NCBI RefSeq assembly: GCF_032050975.1
Contig: NZ_CP116967.1
Coordinates: 3,841,001 to 3,905,000, forward strand
Direction of reading: 5' to 3'
DNA length: 64,000 nucleotides
From: Candidatus Nitrospira allomarina
GTDB taxonomy: Bacteria; Nitrospirota; Nitrospiria; Nitrospirales; UBA8639
The notes under the pieces are model-generated. The model ran no database searches. It saw only the letters and a list, made by a program, of their open reading frames with translations, and had not been told where the DNA came from. Of the stretch, positions 44,592-54,639 are shown piece after piece. Position numbers and translations under genes: made by a program. Numbering within the stretch: position 1 is the stretch's first letter; each line of letters begins with the position of its first letter.

Positions 44592-46166
44592 CTAAGTTAA
44601 GCGACCTCCTGTACGATCGAGTAGAACCCGTCTCAGCTCAACCATTGCCCAGGTGTCCCGGCCACAATATTCATGTAAGGCTTGGGCAATATGAGCACGC
44701 TCCATTAAATCCGTTTCATGAAAGACCATTTTCTGGTACATGACCGCAGCCACCGCCCCATTTTGAATCGTTAAATCATCGTAAGCCAAGGCAGGCACCA
44801 AAGCTGGCAGGACGGTTTTAATAGAGTAGGATCCGTGAAAGTCCGGATGATAATAATGTTCCTGGATGACCGAAAGAAGATCCCACAACCGGCGAACCAC
44901 CTTCGATAGGACGGGCTTCAGTTGAGGCAGCACATCACCCAGTGCAAAAAGCAAAAACCGTTCATACTCCGAATAGACACAAATGGTTCCGGCATCTCCT
45001 ACGCTTTCCAACAGACTCAAGGCCACTTCTTCGCGAGGGTCCCGGCCATCTGTGCAGAGATAATGATGATGAACGATTGTGCCATCAGGATATTCAATAT
45101 GGTTAGACCACTGAAAGGGAATCGGACGATACGGACGAGTATGGGGAAAGGCCGGGATCGCCGGCATAAACGTCTCAAAATCCAAATGATGAACCGGAAA
45201 CCTGACGGATTGCAGCCGGGGCCGAAGTAGAGGTGAGATCCATTCCACATTATCCTTCACTCGTTGCTGAGTTGCAGACAACTGAATATGGTCGGGAATC
45301 TCATCAATGGTTTCAATCCCCTCCTCCAGCAGGAGGGTTTGTAATTTCGAGCTGCCAGGCAGATGAAACACCCAACGCTGAGACTTCTCTTTCGTACAAT
45401 GGTTCCAAAAGGGGCATTCATAGGGCTGATGGCAATGGCTATCCGGGACAACGGCAGGTGGCGTCGGCTGTTCCAATGTCATCCACATATCTTCAAGCTG
45501 TGCCTGAATCAATGGCCGACGTGCCTCCACTTCCTCGGTCTTATTTTCCAAAACAAACATTTCTTCTAAATTCAGGTCTCCGCCAAGAAATGAATACTGA
45601 GTATTCAGATGCATCAAAAAACACCCGCTGACTTGAATGCCCGCGCCTTCCAGCACTGCAGCTTGAATGGCCAGATCGTCTAGATGCGTGGCTTTCACCT
45701 TCGATGTCGCCTTCACTTCAATCAAGCGCCACCGCGTGGCATCAATTCGTTCTAAGATGTCAACCCGAACCAAAATGCCTTGCCAGACAAACGCTCCTTC
45801 AAATAGGGACGGGATGCCTTCATCCTTTACGAGCTCACTGGTGCGAAGGAGCGCTGCAGGAATTTGACGGTGTGTGTGTTCAACCAGAACGCCATGAGGA
45901 AAACATTGACGGGCAACGACCCCAACGTCGGTGCCCATATCCATAATGGCCCGGCGATCCGGTGTAGGCGGTGTGGCTAATTCTGGCGAATGGATTTCCA
46001 AATACAACCGCTTGGCACATTGCAAGCCCGCAAGAAAGCGGCTTTTGGATAAACGATGTGTTGAAACGGATCGGCCCAATTTTTCTGATCCGGAAATGAG
46101 GGGGATAGGAGAAATTGGGTTCATGGGATTAACGACGGCACACCAGAATAATGCTGAATATTCCAT
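44592..46166 (-). CDS. DUF2779 protein: Cas4-like nuclease domain joined to a DEDD-type exonuclease-like domain
   Basis: A 524-residue protein with two nuclease-like parts. The N-terminal half resembles PD-(D/E)XK nucleases of the Cas4/AddB kind: Asp136 in VRVDIL, Glu150 and Lys152 in IEVKATS, and Gln168. Four Cys (50, 245, 251, 257) are placed as in their iron-sulfur sites. The second half opens HHLDFETF (Asp329, Glu331) and ends with YCGRDTWAM, in the manner of DEDD 3'-5' exonucleases. Family knowledge: DUF2779 proteins are widespread and uncharacterised. It stands alone; there is no CRISPR array or helicase beside it. The start is uncertain (M15 is an alternative). Confidence 0.8.
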   Translation of the reverse strand: MEYSALFWCAVVNPMNPISPIPLISGSEKLGRSVSTHRLSKSRFLAGLQCAKRLYLEIHSPELATPPTPDRRAIMDMGTDVGVVARQCFPHGVLVEHTHRQIPAALLRTSELVKDEGIPSLFEGAFVWQGILVRVDILERIDATRWRLIEVKATSKVKATHLDDLAIQAAVLEGAGIQVSGCFLMHLNTQYSFLGGDLNLEEMFVLENKTEEVEARRPLIQAQLEDMWMTLEQPTPPAVVPDSHCHQPYECPFWNHCTKEKSQRWVFHLPGSSKLQTLLLEEGIETIDEIPDHIQLSATQQRVKDNVEWISPLLRPRLQSVRFPVHHLDFETFMPAIPAFPHTRPYRPIPFQWSNHIEYPDGTIVHHHYLCTDGRDPREEVALSLLESVGDAGTICVYSEYERFLLFALGDVLPQLKPVLSKVVRRLWDLLSVIQEHYYHPDFHGSYSIKTVLPALVPALAYDDLTIQNGAVAAVMYQKMVFHETDLMERAHIAQALHEYCGRDTWAMVELRRVLLDRTGGRLT

Positions 46167-46677
46167 TCTAAAACGTCATTTTTAGGCATTTTTTGCACCC
46201 ATCCAGGATTCGATGATGAGAGCATACTGCTCAATTTTTTCATCCCATGCAACATGCCTTATTATTTATTCCTCCCGGGACATTTCACAGAAAAACCCGA
46301 CCAGATTACCTTTATCCCCATTATCCTGTGGAAAACACCATCCTTTGAGCCCCAACATATAAAACTCCTAAAATGATCTATGGCATTCCATTTCACCATA
46401 CAATGGCATAACTATTTGTTTTTTATCATCTTTAACATTATTCTTGCCACAAATTGCCAATAACCCTACATACAAATAAACGGCCAATTCATGGCGATTT
46501 AAAAAAATTCAAGAAGATATTTTATCCACAAAAGCTGTGGAAGATCTCTGCATAAATCTGTTTATAACCCGACCAAATCCGCCATCTACGCACCTCTCAG
46601 CAAAACGCCTTAATAGCAGGCACTTTTGCTCAAGAACCTCGAGTACTCAGTTCAGATTTCGATTCTTCCACTCCATT
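46167..46677. other. AT-rich intergenic region with DnaA-box-like sites
   Basis: About 510 bases without a gene. A perfect DnaA box (TTATCCACA, 46522-46530) is followed by TGTGGAAGA at 46536-46544. Further up are TTATCCCCA (46312-46320) and TGTGGAAAA (46328-46336). Between them lies an AT-rich tract (about 46360-46520). The layout resembles a replication origin or a DnaA-titrating site, but the usual dnaA, dnaN or gyrB neighbours are absent. Confidence 0.4.
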
Positions 46678-47859
46678 TTACAATAGCCGCATTCCAACCG
46701 TATCAGCGAATCGCCGTCCCTTTTGGGTTAATTGCACACCTGTGTCCATCTGAAAAAGATAATCCTCTTTCACCAATGCTTCAAAAGATGTTGCCCATAC
46801 TTCGTCTTGAGATGCCTGTTGAATCCAATCAATTGGCACGCCTTCAAGCAAACGCAACCCGAACACTATACGTTCTTTATCTTGTTGAGCCCGTGACAAC
46901 CGTTCTCTGTTGGCAATGGGCAACTGCCCGGCCCCCAGGCGCTTCGAATACTGTTCGATACTGGGCACATTGCCATAGCGGATTTCTGAGACATACGATT
47001 GGGCACTCGGGCCTAATCCCAAATATTCCAATCCTCTCCAATACCGAAGATTATGTTGACAGGCACCCCCTGGCTTCGCCCAATTTGAAAGTTCGTATCG
47101 AGACAACTGCAGTGGCTCCAGTTGGGTTTCAGCCTGCTGCAGAAAACCCGCCTCATGATCCGGGTCCATCACTTCAAATAGCCCGCGCCGGAATTCCGTG
47201 TAAAATCGAGTCCCTTTTTCAAGTGAAAGCGCATACAAGGACAAATGAGAAGGATCCAGCTCCAGAGCCTGGGTCAGAGTCATTTCCCATGACAGCACTG
47301 TTTGGCCAGGGATCCCGTAGATGAGGTCAAGATTGATATTGGCAAATCCAGCCTGTTTCGCTATCTGTATGCCGGATATGACTTCCTCCATGATTCCTGA
47401 AAGTCCCAACATTGTCCGTTCCTGTTGATCAAAGGATTGGACTCCTATACTCACACGGGTCACGCCCGCCTGCTGAAGAAAATCGGCATACTGATCCGTG
47501 AGAGATTCCGGTGTCGCTTCGACGGTAATTTCACACTGTTCCGAGAGGGAAAACCCAGATTTGATGCTGGAAAAGATTGTTGCCAACTGTCCAGGATGTA
47601 AGACTGTGGGCGTCCCCCCTCCGAAATAGACCGTAGACACGGTTCGCTCACGCATTCCGGGTTGGCTCGCATACAGAGCGATCTCTCGTTCAATGGCCTC
47701 TAGAAATTGATCCACCCGTTGCTGGTCATGGAGGACAAGATAAAAGGCACAAAAATGACATCGTTTCTTACAAAAAGGAACGTGCAGATAAATACCAAGA
47801 TCGCCCGCAACCCCATCGGGTTCGCCTAAGCGCTCACTTTTCTGTTCCATAACACTCAT
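46678..47859 (-). CDS. hemW: Radical SAM HemW-like protein
   Basis: A 393-residue member of the coproporphyrinogen-III-oxidase-like radical SAM family. The iron-sulfur Cys are 30, 34 and 37 in CKKRCHFC, followed by the HemW-type AFY; the GGGTPT SAM-binding motif is near 88. Family knowledge: HemW is a haem chaperone and lacks the coproporphyrinogen oxidase activity of HemN. The Cys (CxxxCxxC) and the length fit HemW better than HemN. It follows an AT-rich gap with DnaA-box-like sites on its 3' side. Confidence 0.88.
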   Translation of the reverse strand: MSVMEQKSERLGEPDGVAGDLGIYLHVPFCKKRCHFCAFYLVLHDQQRVDQFLEAIEREIALYASQPGMRERTVSTVYFGGGTPTVLHPGQLATIFSSIKSGFSLSEQCEITVEATPESLTDQYADFLQQAGVTRVSIGVQSFDQQERTMLGLSGIMEEVISGIQIAKQAGFANINLDLIYGIPGQTVLSWEMTLTQALELDPSHLSLYALSLEKGTRFYTEFRRGLFEVMDPDHEAGFLQQAETQLEPLQLSRYELSNWAKPGGACQHNLRYWRGLEYLGLGPSAQSYVSEIRYGNVPSIEQYSKRLGAGQLPIANRERLSRAQQDKERIVFGLRLLEGVPIDWIQQASQDEVWATSFEALVKEDYLFQMDTGVQLTQKGRRFADTVGMRLL

Positions 47860-47994
47860 CTCATCTTGGACTTCATCTATCGTTCAACCAATTCCAAACC
47901 ATTGCCTAGAGTTTAAAGTACGGGCATCCATAAGGAACCCAAGCCCCAGCTTGGAAGGGTGAAAGGACAAATATGGATATTGGCAGCCATCACC

Positions 47995-48756
47995 CTATTT
48001 TCCGTCATGATGGCGTTCTCGATAGACAGGACACATCCCCTTGCACTGAAGAAGGCTGGTGACCTCCGTAACCATTTTTCGATTGCCACAAACATACGCC
48101 GCCAGATGGTCTACATTCGGAAACTCCTGGAGCAGATGCGTCACGCGCCCTCTTTTTCCCCTCCAATGATGACCAGGTTGAGACAGAGTCAGGGTAAAGG
48201 AAAAATTTTTAAAGCAATCGGCCCACTTTTGCAACTCGTCCAAATAGTAGATATCCGACTCACTTCGAAGTCCCCATAGTAAGGTCATGGACTGAGGACA
48301 AGATTGCTCAAAGAGACTGGACAACATAGACCATAACGGTGCAATGCCGGTTCCCGTCCCAATAAATAACAGGTCTCGTTCAGGGTCCTCATGAAGGTGA
48401 AATGAACCAAAAGGACCGGAACAGTCAAGTTCTTCACCAACCGAATGCTCCAACGCAAAAGTCGCGCCCTTTCCTTTTTCTCCGGCATTAAAGAGTAATA
48501 CGAGCTGATGAGAGGAACTGGGAAGTGAAGCCAGCGAATAGTATCTCAGGTAGGAGAGGCCAGACGCTCCATAAGGGATGGTCACAGCAATTGATTGACC
48601 CGGGAGAAATTCTAAGGTCGGGCTATCCACTAACTCCAAGATCAATTCTCGAACATCCTGAGTCAAATGCCGAACGCGAAGAACCTTGGCCCGAAATCGT
48701 CTGGGGGTCATGCCTAGGAATGTAGAGAATCTTGTGACATCTGGCAAGAGCCTCAC
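47995..48756 (-). CDS. Ferredoxin-NADP-reductase-like flavoprotein
   Basis: A 253-residue oxidoreductase with an FAD-binding domain and a pyridine-nucleotide domain. RYYSLAS near residue 72 is the FAD-binding RxYS motif; GKGATFALE near 98 is the second FAD contact. GTGTGIAPL near 133 binds the nucleotide, and YVCGNRKMV near 223 is the family's CG-N motif. No ferredoxin domain is fused. The electron partner is unknown; Fpr/CysJ-type and oxygenase reductases share this fold. Confidence 0.85.
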   Translation of the reverse strand: MRLLPDVTRFSTFLGMTPRRFRAKVLRVRHLTQDVRELILELVDSPTLEFLPGQSIAVTIPYGASGLSYLRYYSLASLPSSSHQLVLLFNAGEKGKGATFALEHSVGEELDCSGPFGSFHLHEDPERDLLFIGTGTGIAPLWSMLSSLFEQSCPQSMTLLWGLRSESDIYYLDELQKWADCFKNFSFTLTLSQPGHHWRGKRGRVTHLLQEFPNVDHLAAYVCGNRKMVTEVTSLLQCKGMCPVYRERHHDGK

Positions 48757-48894
48757 ATCGAGATTTTCTCCATCAGGGCAGAGAAATCAACACTGGGATG
48801 CTCCTGACACTCGTTTTGTCTTATTTAGGAAATGCTGTCTGGGGTTTCAGAGGATTGTGCTGGTTAATGCGATTTCTCAAAAACGGTGAGGACC

Positions 48895-50976
48895 TCACAG
48901 GTCAACGGAACCGGCGAGATCCAATAAAAAGGCATAGATCATCGCGGTTTCCTCATAACGTTTAAACCGGCCGGAGGCTCCGCTATGACCTGCATCCATA
49001 TTAGTTCTGAGCAAAAGGCGTTGTTGATCGGTCTTCAGCGCCCGCATTTTCGCCACCCATTTTGTCGGCTCCCAAAATTGTACTTGTGAGTCGTGCAAAC
49101 CTGAAGTCACCAAAAGGTGAGGATACGACCGGGGTTGAAGATTATCGTAAGGCGAATAGGAAAGCATGTACTCATAAAACTGTTGTTGGTTGGGATCCCC
49201 CCATTCATCATATTCTCCGGTCGTCAGTGGGATATTGGGATCTAACATCGTGGTCACCACATCTACAAAAGGAACCTGGGCCACCACACCATGAAACAAT
49301 TCAGGCCGCATATTCATAATTGCCCCCATCAACAAACCACCAGCACTTCCACCCAGAGCGAATAATTTTTGAGGTGCGGCGTACCCTTGTTGAATAAGAA
49401 ATTCGGCACAGGCGATAAAATCCGTGAAGGTATTCTTCTTGTATAAGAGCTTACCGTTTTCATACCATTGTCGGCCTAGCTCCTCCCCACCTCGAATGTG
49501 GGCTAGCGCATAGACAAAGCCACGATCCAGCAAACTGAGACGGGGGGAGCTAAAGCTTGCATCCATGCTCGCACCATAAGAACCATAGCCATACAATAAC
49601 AGAGGATGCGTGCCATTCGGGGCAAAACCTTTTCGGTAGACCAGGGATATAGGAATGGAGATACCATCTGGCGTTGAAGCAAAAAGACGTTCCGTCTGGT
49701 AGTGGCTAATGTGAAAATTCCCGAGGACCGGCTCTTGTTTGAGAAGAATTTTTTCCCGTGTTTCCATGTGATAGTCATAGATGGTCATGGGAGTGGTCAT
49801 GGAGGTATATCCATACCGTAGATAGGAAGTATCGGCTTCCAAATTATCCCCCAAGGTGGCCAGGTAAGCCGGCTCTCCAAAATCCAATTCATGCTCAGAG
49901 CCATCCATAGTCCGAATCATTCGAAGGTGGATGAGTCCCTGTCTTCGTTCTTCTAGCACCAGGAAGTTCTCAAACAGCTCGAATCCTTCCAAAAATACAT
50001 CCGGGCGGTGAGAAATAACTTCTTGCCACTGCGTGAGATTCGTCATATTTGTTTCAGTCCGCATCAAACGAAAATTTTTGGCCTCATCATTGGTGCGAAT
50101 AAAGAAATGATCGCCAAGATGATCCACATCGTATTCATGTCCGCGTTTCCGTGCCTGGAAAATTTGAAATTCGCCTTCCGGATGATCCGCATTTACATAC
50201 CGGTACTCACTCGTGATGGACTGATGCGATCCGATCATCAGGTACCGTTTGGATTTTGTTTTTTCGATAGAAACCGAAAAGGTCTCATCCGCTTCTTCAT
50301 AGACCAACGTGTCCAGCTCCGGATTCGTTCCCACACGATGACGAAGGATCTGGTTTGATCGCAATGTTTCAGGGTCCTGTCTGGCATAAAAAAGTGTACG
50401 ATTGTCATTTCCCCACTCCATATTCCCAGTCACCGAAGAAATGCATTCATCAATTGTCTCGCCCGTTGTCAGATTTTTAAATCCGATAGTAAATATACGC
50501 CGCCCTTGGGTATCAATGGCATAGGCCAGAATATCTTGGCCGGGACTTACCGCCCAATTCCCCAAAGAAAAATAATCATGCCCCCGAGCCAATTCGTTGC
50601 CATCGACCATGATGGATTCGGGATTCGTTAAGGATTTCTCTTTCCGGCAATAGAGGGCATATTCCTTTCCCTCTTCATATCGAATGTAATACCAAAAATC
50701 TCCAAGCCGAAACGGAACAGATAAATCCGTTGGTTGAATGCGGCCACAAATTTCTTCAAATATGGTCTGCTCCAAATCTCTGGTATGGCTCCTCAACGTG
50801 GCGGCATACTCATTTTCGGCCTGTAAATAGGCCAAGACTTCAGGATTCTCACGATCTCTAAGCCAATAATACTCGTCGGTTCGGACGTGACCGTGATGTT
50901 CTAGCCGGTGCGGGACCCGTTTAGCACGGGGTGGAGTGGGCATCAAGGGACTGGACTGGGAGGGACGCATTGTCAT
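48895..50976 (-). CDS. ptrB: Oligopeptidase B (S9A serine peptidase)
   Basis: A 693-residue peptidase with an N-terminal beta-propeller (about 75-410) and a C-terminal alpha/beta-hydrolase domain. The active Ser is in ALGGSAGGLLMG near 548, the Asp in SGLHDSQV near 630 and the His in MDAGHSGASGR near 665. The opening HHGHVRTDEYYWLRDRENPEV (in parts) and IRGGEELGRQWYE are hallmarks. Members cut short peptides after Arg or Lys, usually in the cytoplasm. No signal peptide is seen. Confidence 0.93.
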   Translation of the reverse strand: MTMRPSQSSPLMPTPPRAKRVPHRLEHHGHVRTDEYYWLRDRENPEVLAYLQAENEYAATLRSHTRDLEQTIFEEICGRIQPTDLSVPFRLGDFWYYIRYEEGKEYALYCRKEKSLTNPESIMVDGNELARGHDYFSLGNWAVSPGQDILAYAIDTQGRRIFTIGFKNLTTGETIDECISSVTGNMEWGNDNRTLFYARQDPETLRSNQILRHRVGTNPELDTLVYEEADETFSVSIEKTKSKRYLMIGSHQSITSEYRYVNADHPEGEFQIFQARKRGHEYDVDHLGDHFFIRTNDEAKNFRLMRTETNMTNLTQWQEVISHRPDVFLEGFELFENFLVLEERRQGLIHLRMIRTMDGSEHELDFGEPAYLATLGDNLEADTSYLRYGYTSMTTPMTIYDYHMETREKILLKQEPVLGNFHISHYQTERLFASTPDGISIPISLVYRKGFAPNGTHPLLLYGYGSYGASMDASFSSPRLSLLDRGFVYALAHIRGGEELGRQWYENGKLLYKKNTFTDFIACAEFLIQQGYAAPQKLFALGGSAGGLLMGAIMNMRPELFHGVVAQVPFVDVVTTMLDPNIPLTTGEYDEWGDPNQQQFYEYMLSYSPYDNLQPRSYPHLLVTSGLHDSQVQFWEPTKWVAKMRALKTDQQRLLLRTNMDAGHSGASGRFKRYEETAMIYAFLLDLAGSVDL

Positions 50977-51007
50977 GAATTTTCCTTATCGTAAGAGTTT
51001 CAGATTG

Positions 51008-51454
51008 TTACGTTTCGTCAAAATTTTTGGGGTTTTGTCGTACCCGCTTCACGCGAGTACGAAGTTTTTTCTCTTCCAAACGCTTCTCACGCACTCGGTA
51101 CGGCACTCGGGTTGCCACCCGGGGTTTTTCAGGACGCAAGGCGTCCTGCAGAATTTTCACAAACTTTTCCAATAAATCAGCCCGATTGGCCGACTGGGTG
51201 CGATGTCGTTGAGCCTGCAGCCTCAGAACCCCGTCTTGATTCATCCGTTGTCCAACCATTTCGGCAATTCTTCCTTTTTGATAGGAACTCAGAACGGTAG
51301 TATGCTTGACATCAAACTCCAAAATGACCCGACTATTCACCTTATTGACATGTTGACCACCAGGACCTGCGCTTCGGGCAGCCGAAAATCGCACATCAGA
51401 ATCAGGAATGCAAAGATGGGAATTGATCACAATTGGCATACTGATTCCGGTCAA
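51008..51454 (-). CDS. arfB: Alternative ribosome-rescue factor ArfB
   Basis: Frees stalled ribosomes by hydrolysing the peptidyl-tRNA. The 148-residue protein has the catalytic GGQ in SAGPGGQHVNKV near residues 29-40. It lacks the codon-recognition domains of full release factors. The basic C-terminal tail (about 105-148, RLEEKKLRTRVKRV) would enter the empty mRNA channel. The length fits ArfB (about 140) and not RF1 or RF2. Confidence 0.92.
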   Translation of the reverse strand: MTGISMPIVINSHLCIPDSDVRFSAARSAGPGGQHVNKVNSRVILEFDVKHTTVLSSYQKGRIAEMVGQRMNQDGVLRLQAQRHRTQSANRADLLEKFVKILQDALRPEKPRVATRVPYRVREKRLEEKKLRTRVKRVRQNPKNFDET

Positions 51455-51569
51455 AAATGAGTCTGTTTTTCTTTCTTTGTGTCTCGGTCAGGGAATATTC
51501 CCACGACACCGCGCAATGATGGAATACGTTAAATACTCTCGAGAACCCATAAGGAGGAAGCCTCACTCG

Positions 51570-51608
51570 AAAAAAGAAAAGCAGGAACCTTATTAAGATT
51601 CCTGCCTT
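51570..51608 (-). terminator. Terminator of the alternative sigma factor gene
   Basis: GCAGGAA (51581-51587) pairs with TTCCTGC (51599-51605) around an 11-base loop that can pair further. On the minus strand it is followed by a T-rich stretch (TTTTCTTTTTT). It lies about 90 bases after the sigma factor stop. Confidence 0.75.
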
Positions 51609-51696
51609 TCAAAATCTTCCACTTTTTGAAACTCTACGTCAATCTGTTAGCATGGCACTGTATCCTGTATAATTTAAATTTCGCAACCAAACTAAC

Positions 51697-52941
51697 TCAC
51701 TGAATTTCAGCCAGCATGGCCTTGACATGGGACTCTTTGAGCTTTTTTAAGGCCACAACCTCGATTTGACGAATCCGTTCACGAGTCACGGACATGGACC
51801 GCCCTACCTGCTCTAACGTCCAAGCTTCATCCACTCCAATTCCAAAGCGCAAACGAATGACTTGTTGCTCGCGAGGAGTCAAAACCTGAAAAATCTGATT
51901 CAACCATTGGGCATTTGATTTACGGGACACTTCTTCGTCCGGAGATTGGCACGCCAGATCAGGAATTAATTCTCCTAATTCTGTCTCTCCATCAACGGAT
52001 GGAGCATCTAGAGATATTGGTTCCTGAAACGCTTCAATCGTTTCTTTCACCCTATCGCCGGTCATCTCCAGATGGTGTCCAATTTCTTCAAAGGTAGGCT
52101 CTCGGTTAAATTGCTGGGCAAGACGCTGTGCAGTTTTGGCGATTTTGGTGGATGCCTCATTTGTATGAACCGGCACACGAATGGTCCGGCTTTGATCGGC
52201 AACCGCTCGCGAAATACCCTGGCGAATCCACCAGGTGGCATAGGTACTGAATTTAAACCCACGGGTGTAATCAAAGCGTTCTGCCGCTTTCATCAGTCCA
52301 ATATTCCCTTCTTGCACAAGGTCTAGGAAATTCATCCCTCGCCCTAGGTATCGTTTCGCGACATCTACGACCAAACGAAGATTCCGTTGCACTAAGGCAT
52401 CTTTGGGTTCTTCGATATCTACCCGGACTTCATCAATCGACCGACGAATTTCTCCAAACTGCCGACTGAGCTTTTGGGCTGCTTTGCCATACATCGCTGA
52501 GAGAGACTCGATGTTAGACAAACACTCCAGGATGTTTTCCACCACAGGAGCTGAATACCCATTGAGCTCTTTGAATTTCGTCAATTCTTCTTGAAGCGAC
52601 TTAACCTCAGGCTGTGGACTCAGCCCTTGGGAAAGCTCTAGAGCTTGCTGTAACAAAAGTCGAAGATCGGCCGTTCCCTGGTACAATTGGGTGGCAAGCG
52701 CTAATTCCTCCTGAGCATTCAAAAGTGGGCGCGAGCGAAACCCTCGAAAATACATAGATTCTAAATTTACCGACCCGGGTTCAGCAATGGACTTTGAACT
52801 CTCCTCCTGATCCATATCCATCTGGTTTATGGAATTTCGATACCTTACTGGAGTCCGCTTCTTAGATCGGCCCTTATGCAAAGACGATGTGTGGTTTTTT
52901 GGTGTTTCCGTGAATTGTGAAGCCGTTTGAAGTGTGATCAT
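51697..52941 (-). CDS. Sigma-70 family RNA polymerase sigma factor (group 2, RpoS-like)
   Basis: A 414-residue non-primary sigma factor. Region 2 is clear near 195-260 (RNLRLVVDVAKRYLGRGMNFLDLVQEGNIGL in parts, then [17 protein letters not shown]). Region 3 follows (TIRVPVHTNE), and region 4 has [19 protein letters not shown]. The N-terminal 75 residues are polar and unlike region 1.1 of RpoD. A strong GGAGGGGG precedes the ATG. The closeness to rpoD, with a two-component pair between, suggests a general stress or stationary-phase sigma, but that is inference. Confidence 0.9.
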   Translation of the reverse strand: MITLQTASQFTETPKNHTSSLHKGRSKKRTPVRYRNSINQMDMDQEESSKSIAEPGSVNLESMYFRGFRSRPLLNAQEELALATQLYQGTADLRLLLQQALELSQGLSPQPEVKSLQEELTKFKELNGYSAPVVENILECLSNIESLSAMYGKAAQKLSRQFGEIRRSIDEVRVDIEEPKDALVQRNLRLVVDVAKRYLGRGMNFLDLVQEGNIGLMKAAERFDYTRGFKFSTYATWWIRQGISRAVADQSRTIRVPVHTNEASTKIAKTAQRLAQQFNREPTFEEIGHHLEMTGDRVKETIEAFQEPISLDAPSVDGETELGELIPDLACQSPDEEVSRKSNAQWLNQIFQVLTPREQQVIRLRFGIGVDEAWTLEQVGRSMSVTRERIRQIEVVALKKLKESHVKAMLAEIQ

Positions 52942-53184
52942 GAATTCCCCCTCCGAACATTACAGGGTTAGAGCCCACAAGACTTGGCCGTTACATGAAT
53001 TTGTGCAGGCAGATCAACCAGGATGCAAATGGATCCGGACGTTGCCATTCAATGCAACCAAGAACTCAATTTCTGGCAACGGAAATTTTACTTTTGTCAT
53101 GCCTGGTCAAGGGTCGTCTCCCTTCAGATTTGCTCAGTACAGGGAAATGTACCACCCAGAGATGAAAGAGAAATTAGGGGAAAA

Positions 53185-54639
53185 TTAAAACTTTTTAATA
53201 GAGCGAGAAGTGTTTGTGTCTTTCACTTTCGCCGGGGAGGGAGCCAAAGGCAGGAAAACCGTAAAACAGGAACCACCATGAACGACACTTTGAACCTCAA
53301 TGGTCCCATGATGAACTTCCACAATCCACTTACAAATCGCCAAACCCAGTCCTGTCCCTTTTGCCGCATGAGCACGCGCTTCATCCGTACGGTAGAACCG
53401 ATCAAAAATTCTGCCATGATCCTCAGGGGCAAGACCAATACCGTGGTCCCGAACCACTAGTTTTCCCTTGTTTCCGGCAACACTCAAAGAGATCTCCACC
53501 GTTTGTCCTTCTTGAGAATATTTCACGGCATTGTCGACCAAATTTAAAAGTAATTCCCGCAAACGCAGATCGTCTCCCTGAACAACGACGGGCTCAATGG
53601 CTTCGAGCACCGTGTGAATATTCCGTTCCTGGCCCAATACCAAGGCCTGCTGTTGGATTTCTCGCACTAAATCGTCCAACTGGACTGGGAACATCTTAAG
53701 CTTAATTTCTCCAAGATCGGCTCGCGACAGGAATAAGAGCTCATCCACAATCCGGCTCATGCGGTCAATCTCCTCCAAATTACTCTCCAACACCGCCCGA
53801 TAATCTTCTGCTTGCCGCGGTCGCCGCAACGCCAGCTCAGTCTCCCCTTTTGTAATGGTTAAGGGTGTCCGAAGTTCATGGGACGCATCCGCACTAAACT
53901 GCCGGATTTGGCGGAACGACACTTCCAAACGTCCAATCATGTCATTAAAGGTCGAGGCTAATTGTCCGATTTCATCGTTGGAATGGGGAGTTTGAATTCG
54001 TTGGGTCCAATCCCCAGCCGCAATACGTTGGGCGGCTTGCGTAATAGCATGAACCGGGCGCAACGCCCGTCCTGCCAAAAACCACCCTCCGACCAAAGAC
54101 ACAAGTAAGGCCAAAGGAGAGGCGATATAGAGACCGGCTAAGAGCCGATGCAACATTCGTTCTGTAGGATAAAGAGATGTCCCCACACGTAAAATATTCA
54201 CCAATTGATCATCTTGACGAATAGGAACCGACAACAATCGCAGTGGAACCCCTTTTTCAAATTGGACGGATTCAAACGTTGATTTTCCATCAAGAGAGGC
54301 ACGGAAAGATGTCTGACTCAATGGAATCTCTCGGCTTTGAATATTAGCCGACTGAATCGTCACTTGCCCCGCCGGCCCAAAAATTTGAAAAAATTTATCC
54401 AAAAGCGCAATTTCAGGAAAGTCCTGAGATAAATCTTCAAAAATCAAAAACGGGCCAAACCGATGTTCTCCCAACGTTCGAATCGCCACAGCGGCAGCCT
54501 CATCCAACGAGGCATCTACCTGTTCCCGAAGTGCGCGGGACATCACCAAATATAAAGCCACGGCAAAAAGAACCAGAATTAAAGCTAATGCAGATCCATA
54601 CCACAAAGTTAATCGAACTCGAATCGAGGTGGTTTTCAC
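53185..54639 (-). CDS. Sensor histidine kinase with HAMP domain
   Basis: A 484-residue membrane kinase. Membrane segments at about 14-34 and 158-182 enclose a periplasmic sensor domain of about 125 residues. HAMP follows (RALRPVHAITQAAQRIAAGDW, in parts), then the phosphoacceptor His in SADASHELRTPLT near 250, and the ATPase with N-box LVDNAVKYS, DHGIGL and GTGLGLAIC. The layout matches CusS/heavy-metal-type kinases, but the signal is unknown. Its start overlaps the regulator's stop by four bases. Confidence 0.92.
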   Translation of the reverse strand: MKTTSIRVRLTLWYGSALALILVLFAVALYLVMSRALREQVDASLDEAAAVAIRTLGEHRFGPFLIFEDLSQDFPEIALLDKFFQIFGPAGQVTIQSANIQSREIPLSQTSFRASLDGKSTFESVQFEKGVPLRLLSVPIRQDDQLVNILRVGTSLYPTERMLHRLLAGLYIASPLALLVSLVGGWFLAGRALRPVHAITQAAQRIAAGDWTQRIQTPHSNDEIGQLASTFNDMIGRLEVSFRQIRQFSADASHELRTPLTITKGETELALRRPRQAEDYRAVLESNLEEIDRMSRIVDELLFLSRADLGEIKLKMFPVQLDDLVREIQQQALVLGQERNIHTVLEAIEPVVVQGDDLRLRELLLNLVDNAVKYSQEGQTVEISLSVAGNKGKLVVRDHGIGLAPEDHGRIFDRFYRTDEARAHAAKGTGLGLAICKWIVEVHHGTIEVQSVVHGGSCFTVFLPLAPSPAKVKDTNTSRSIKKF

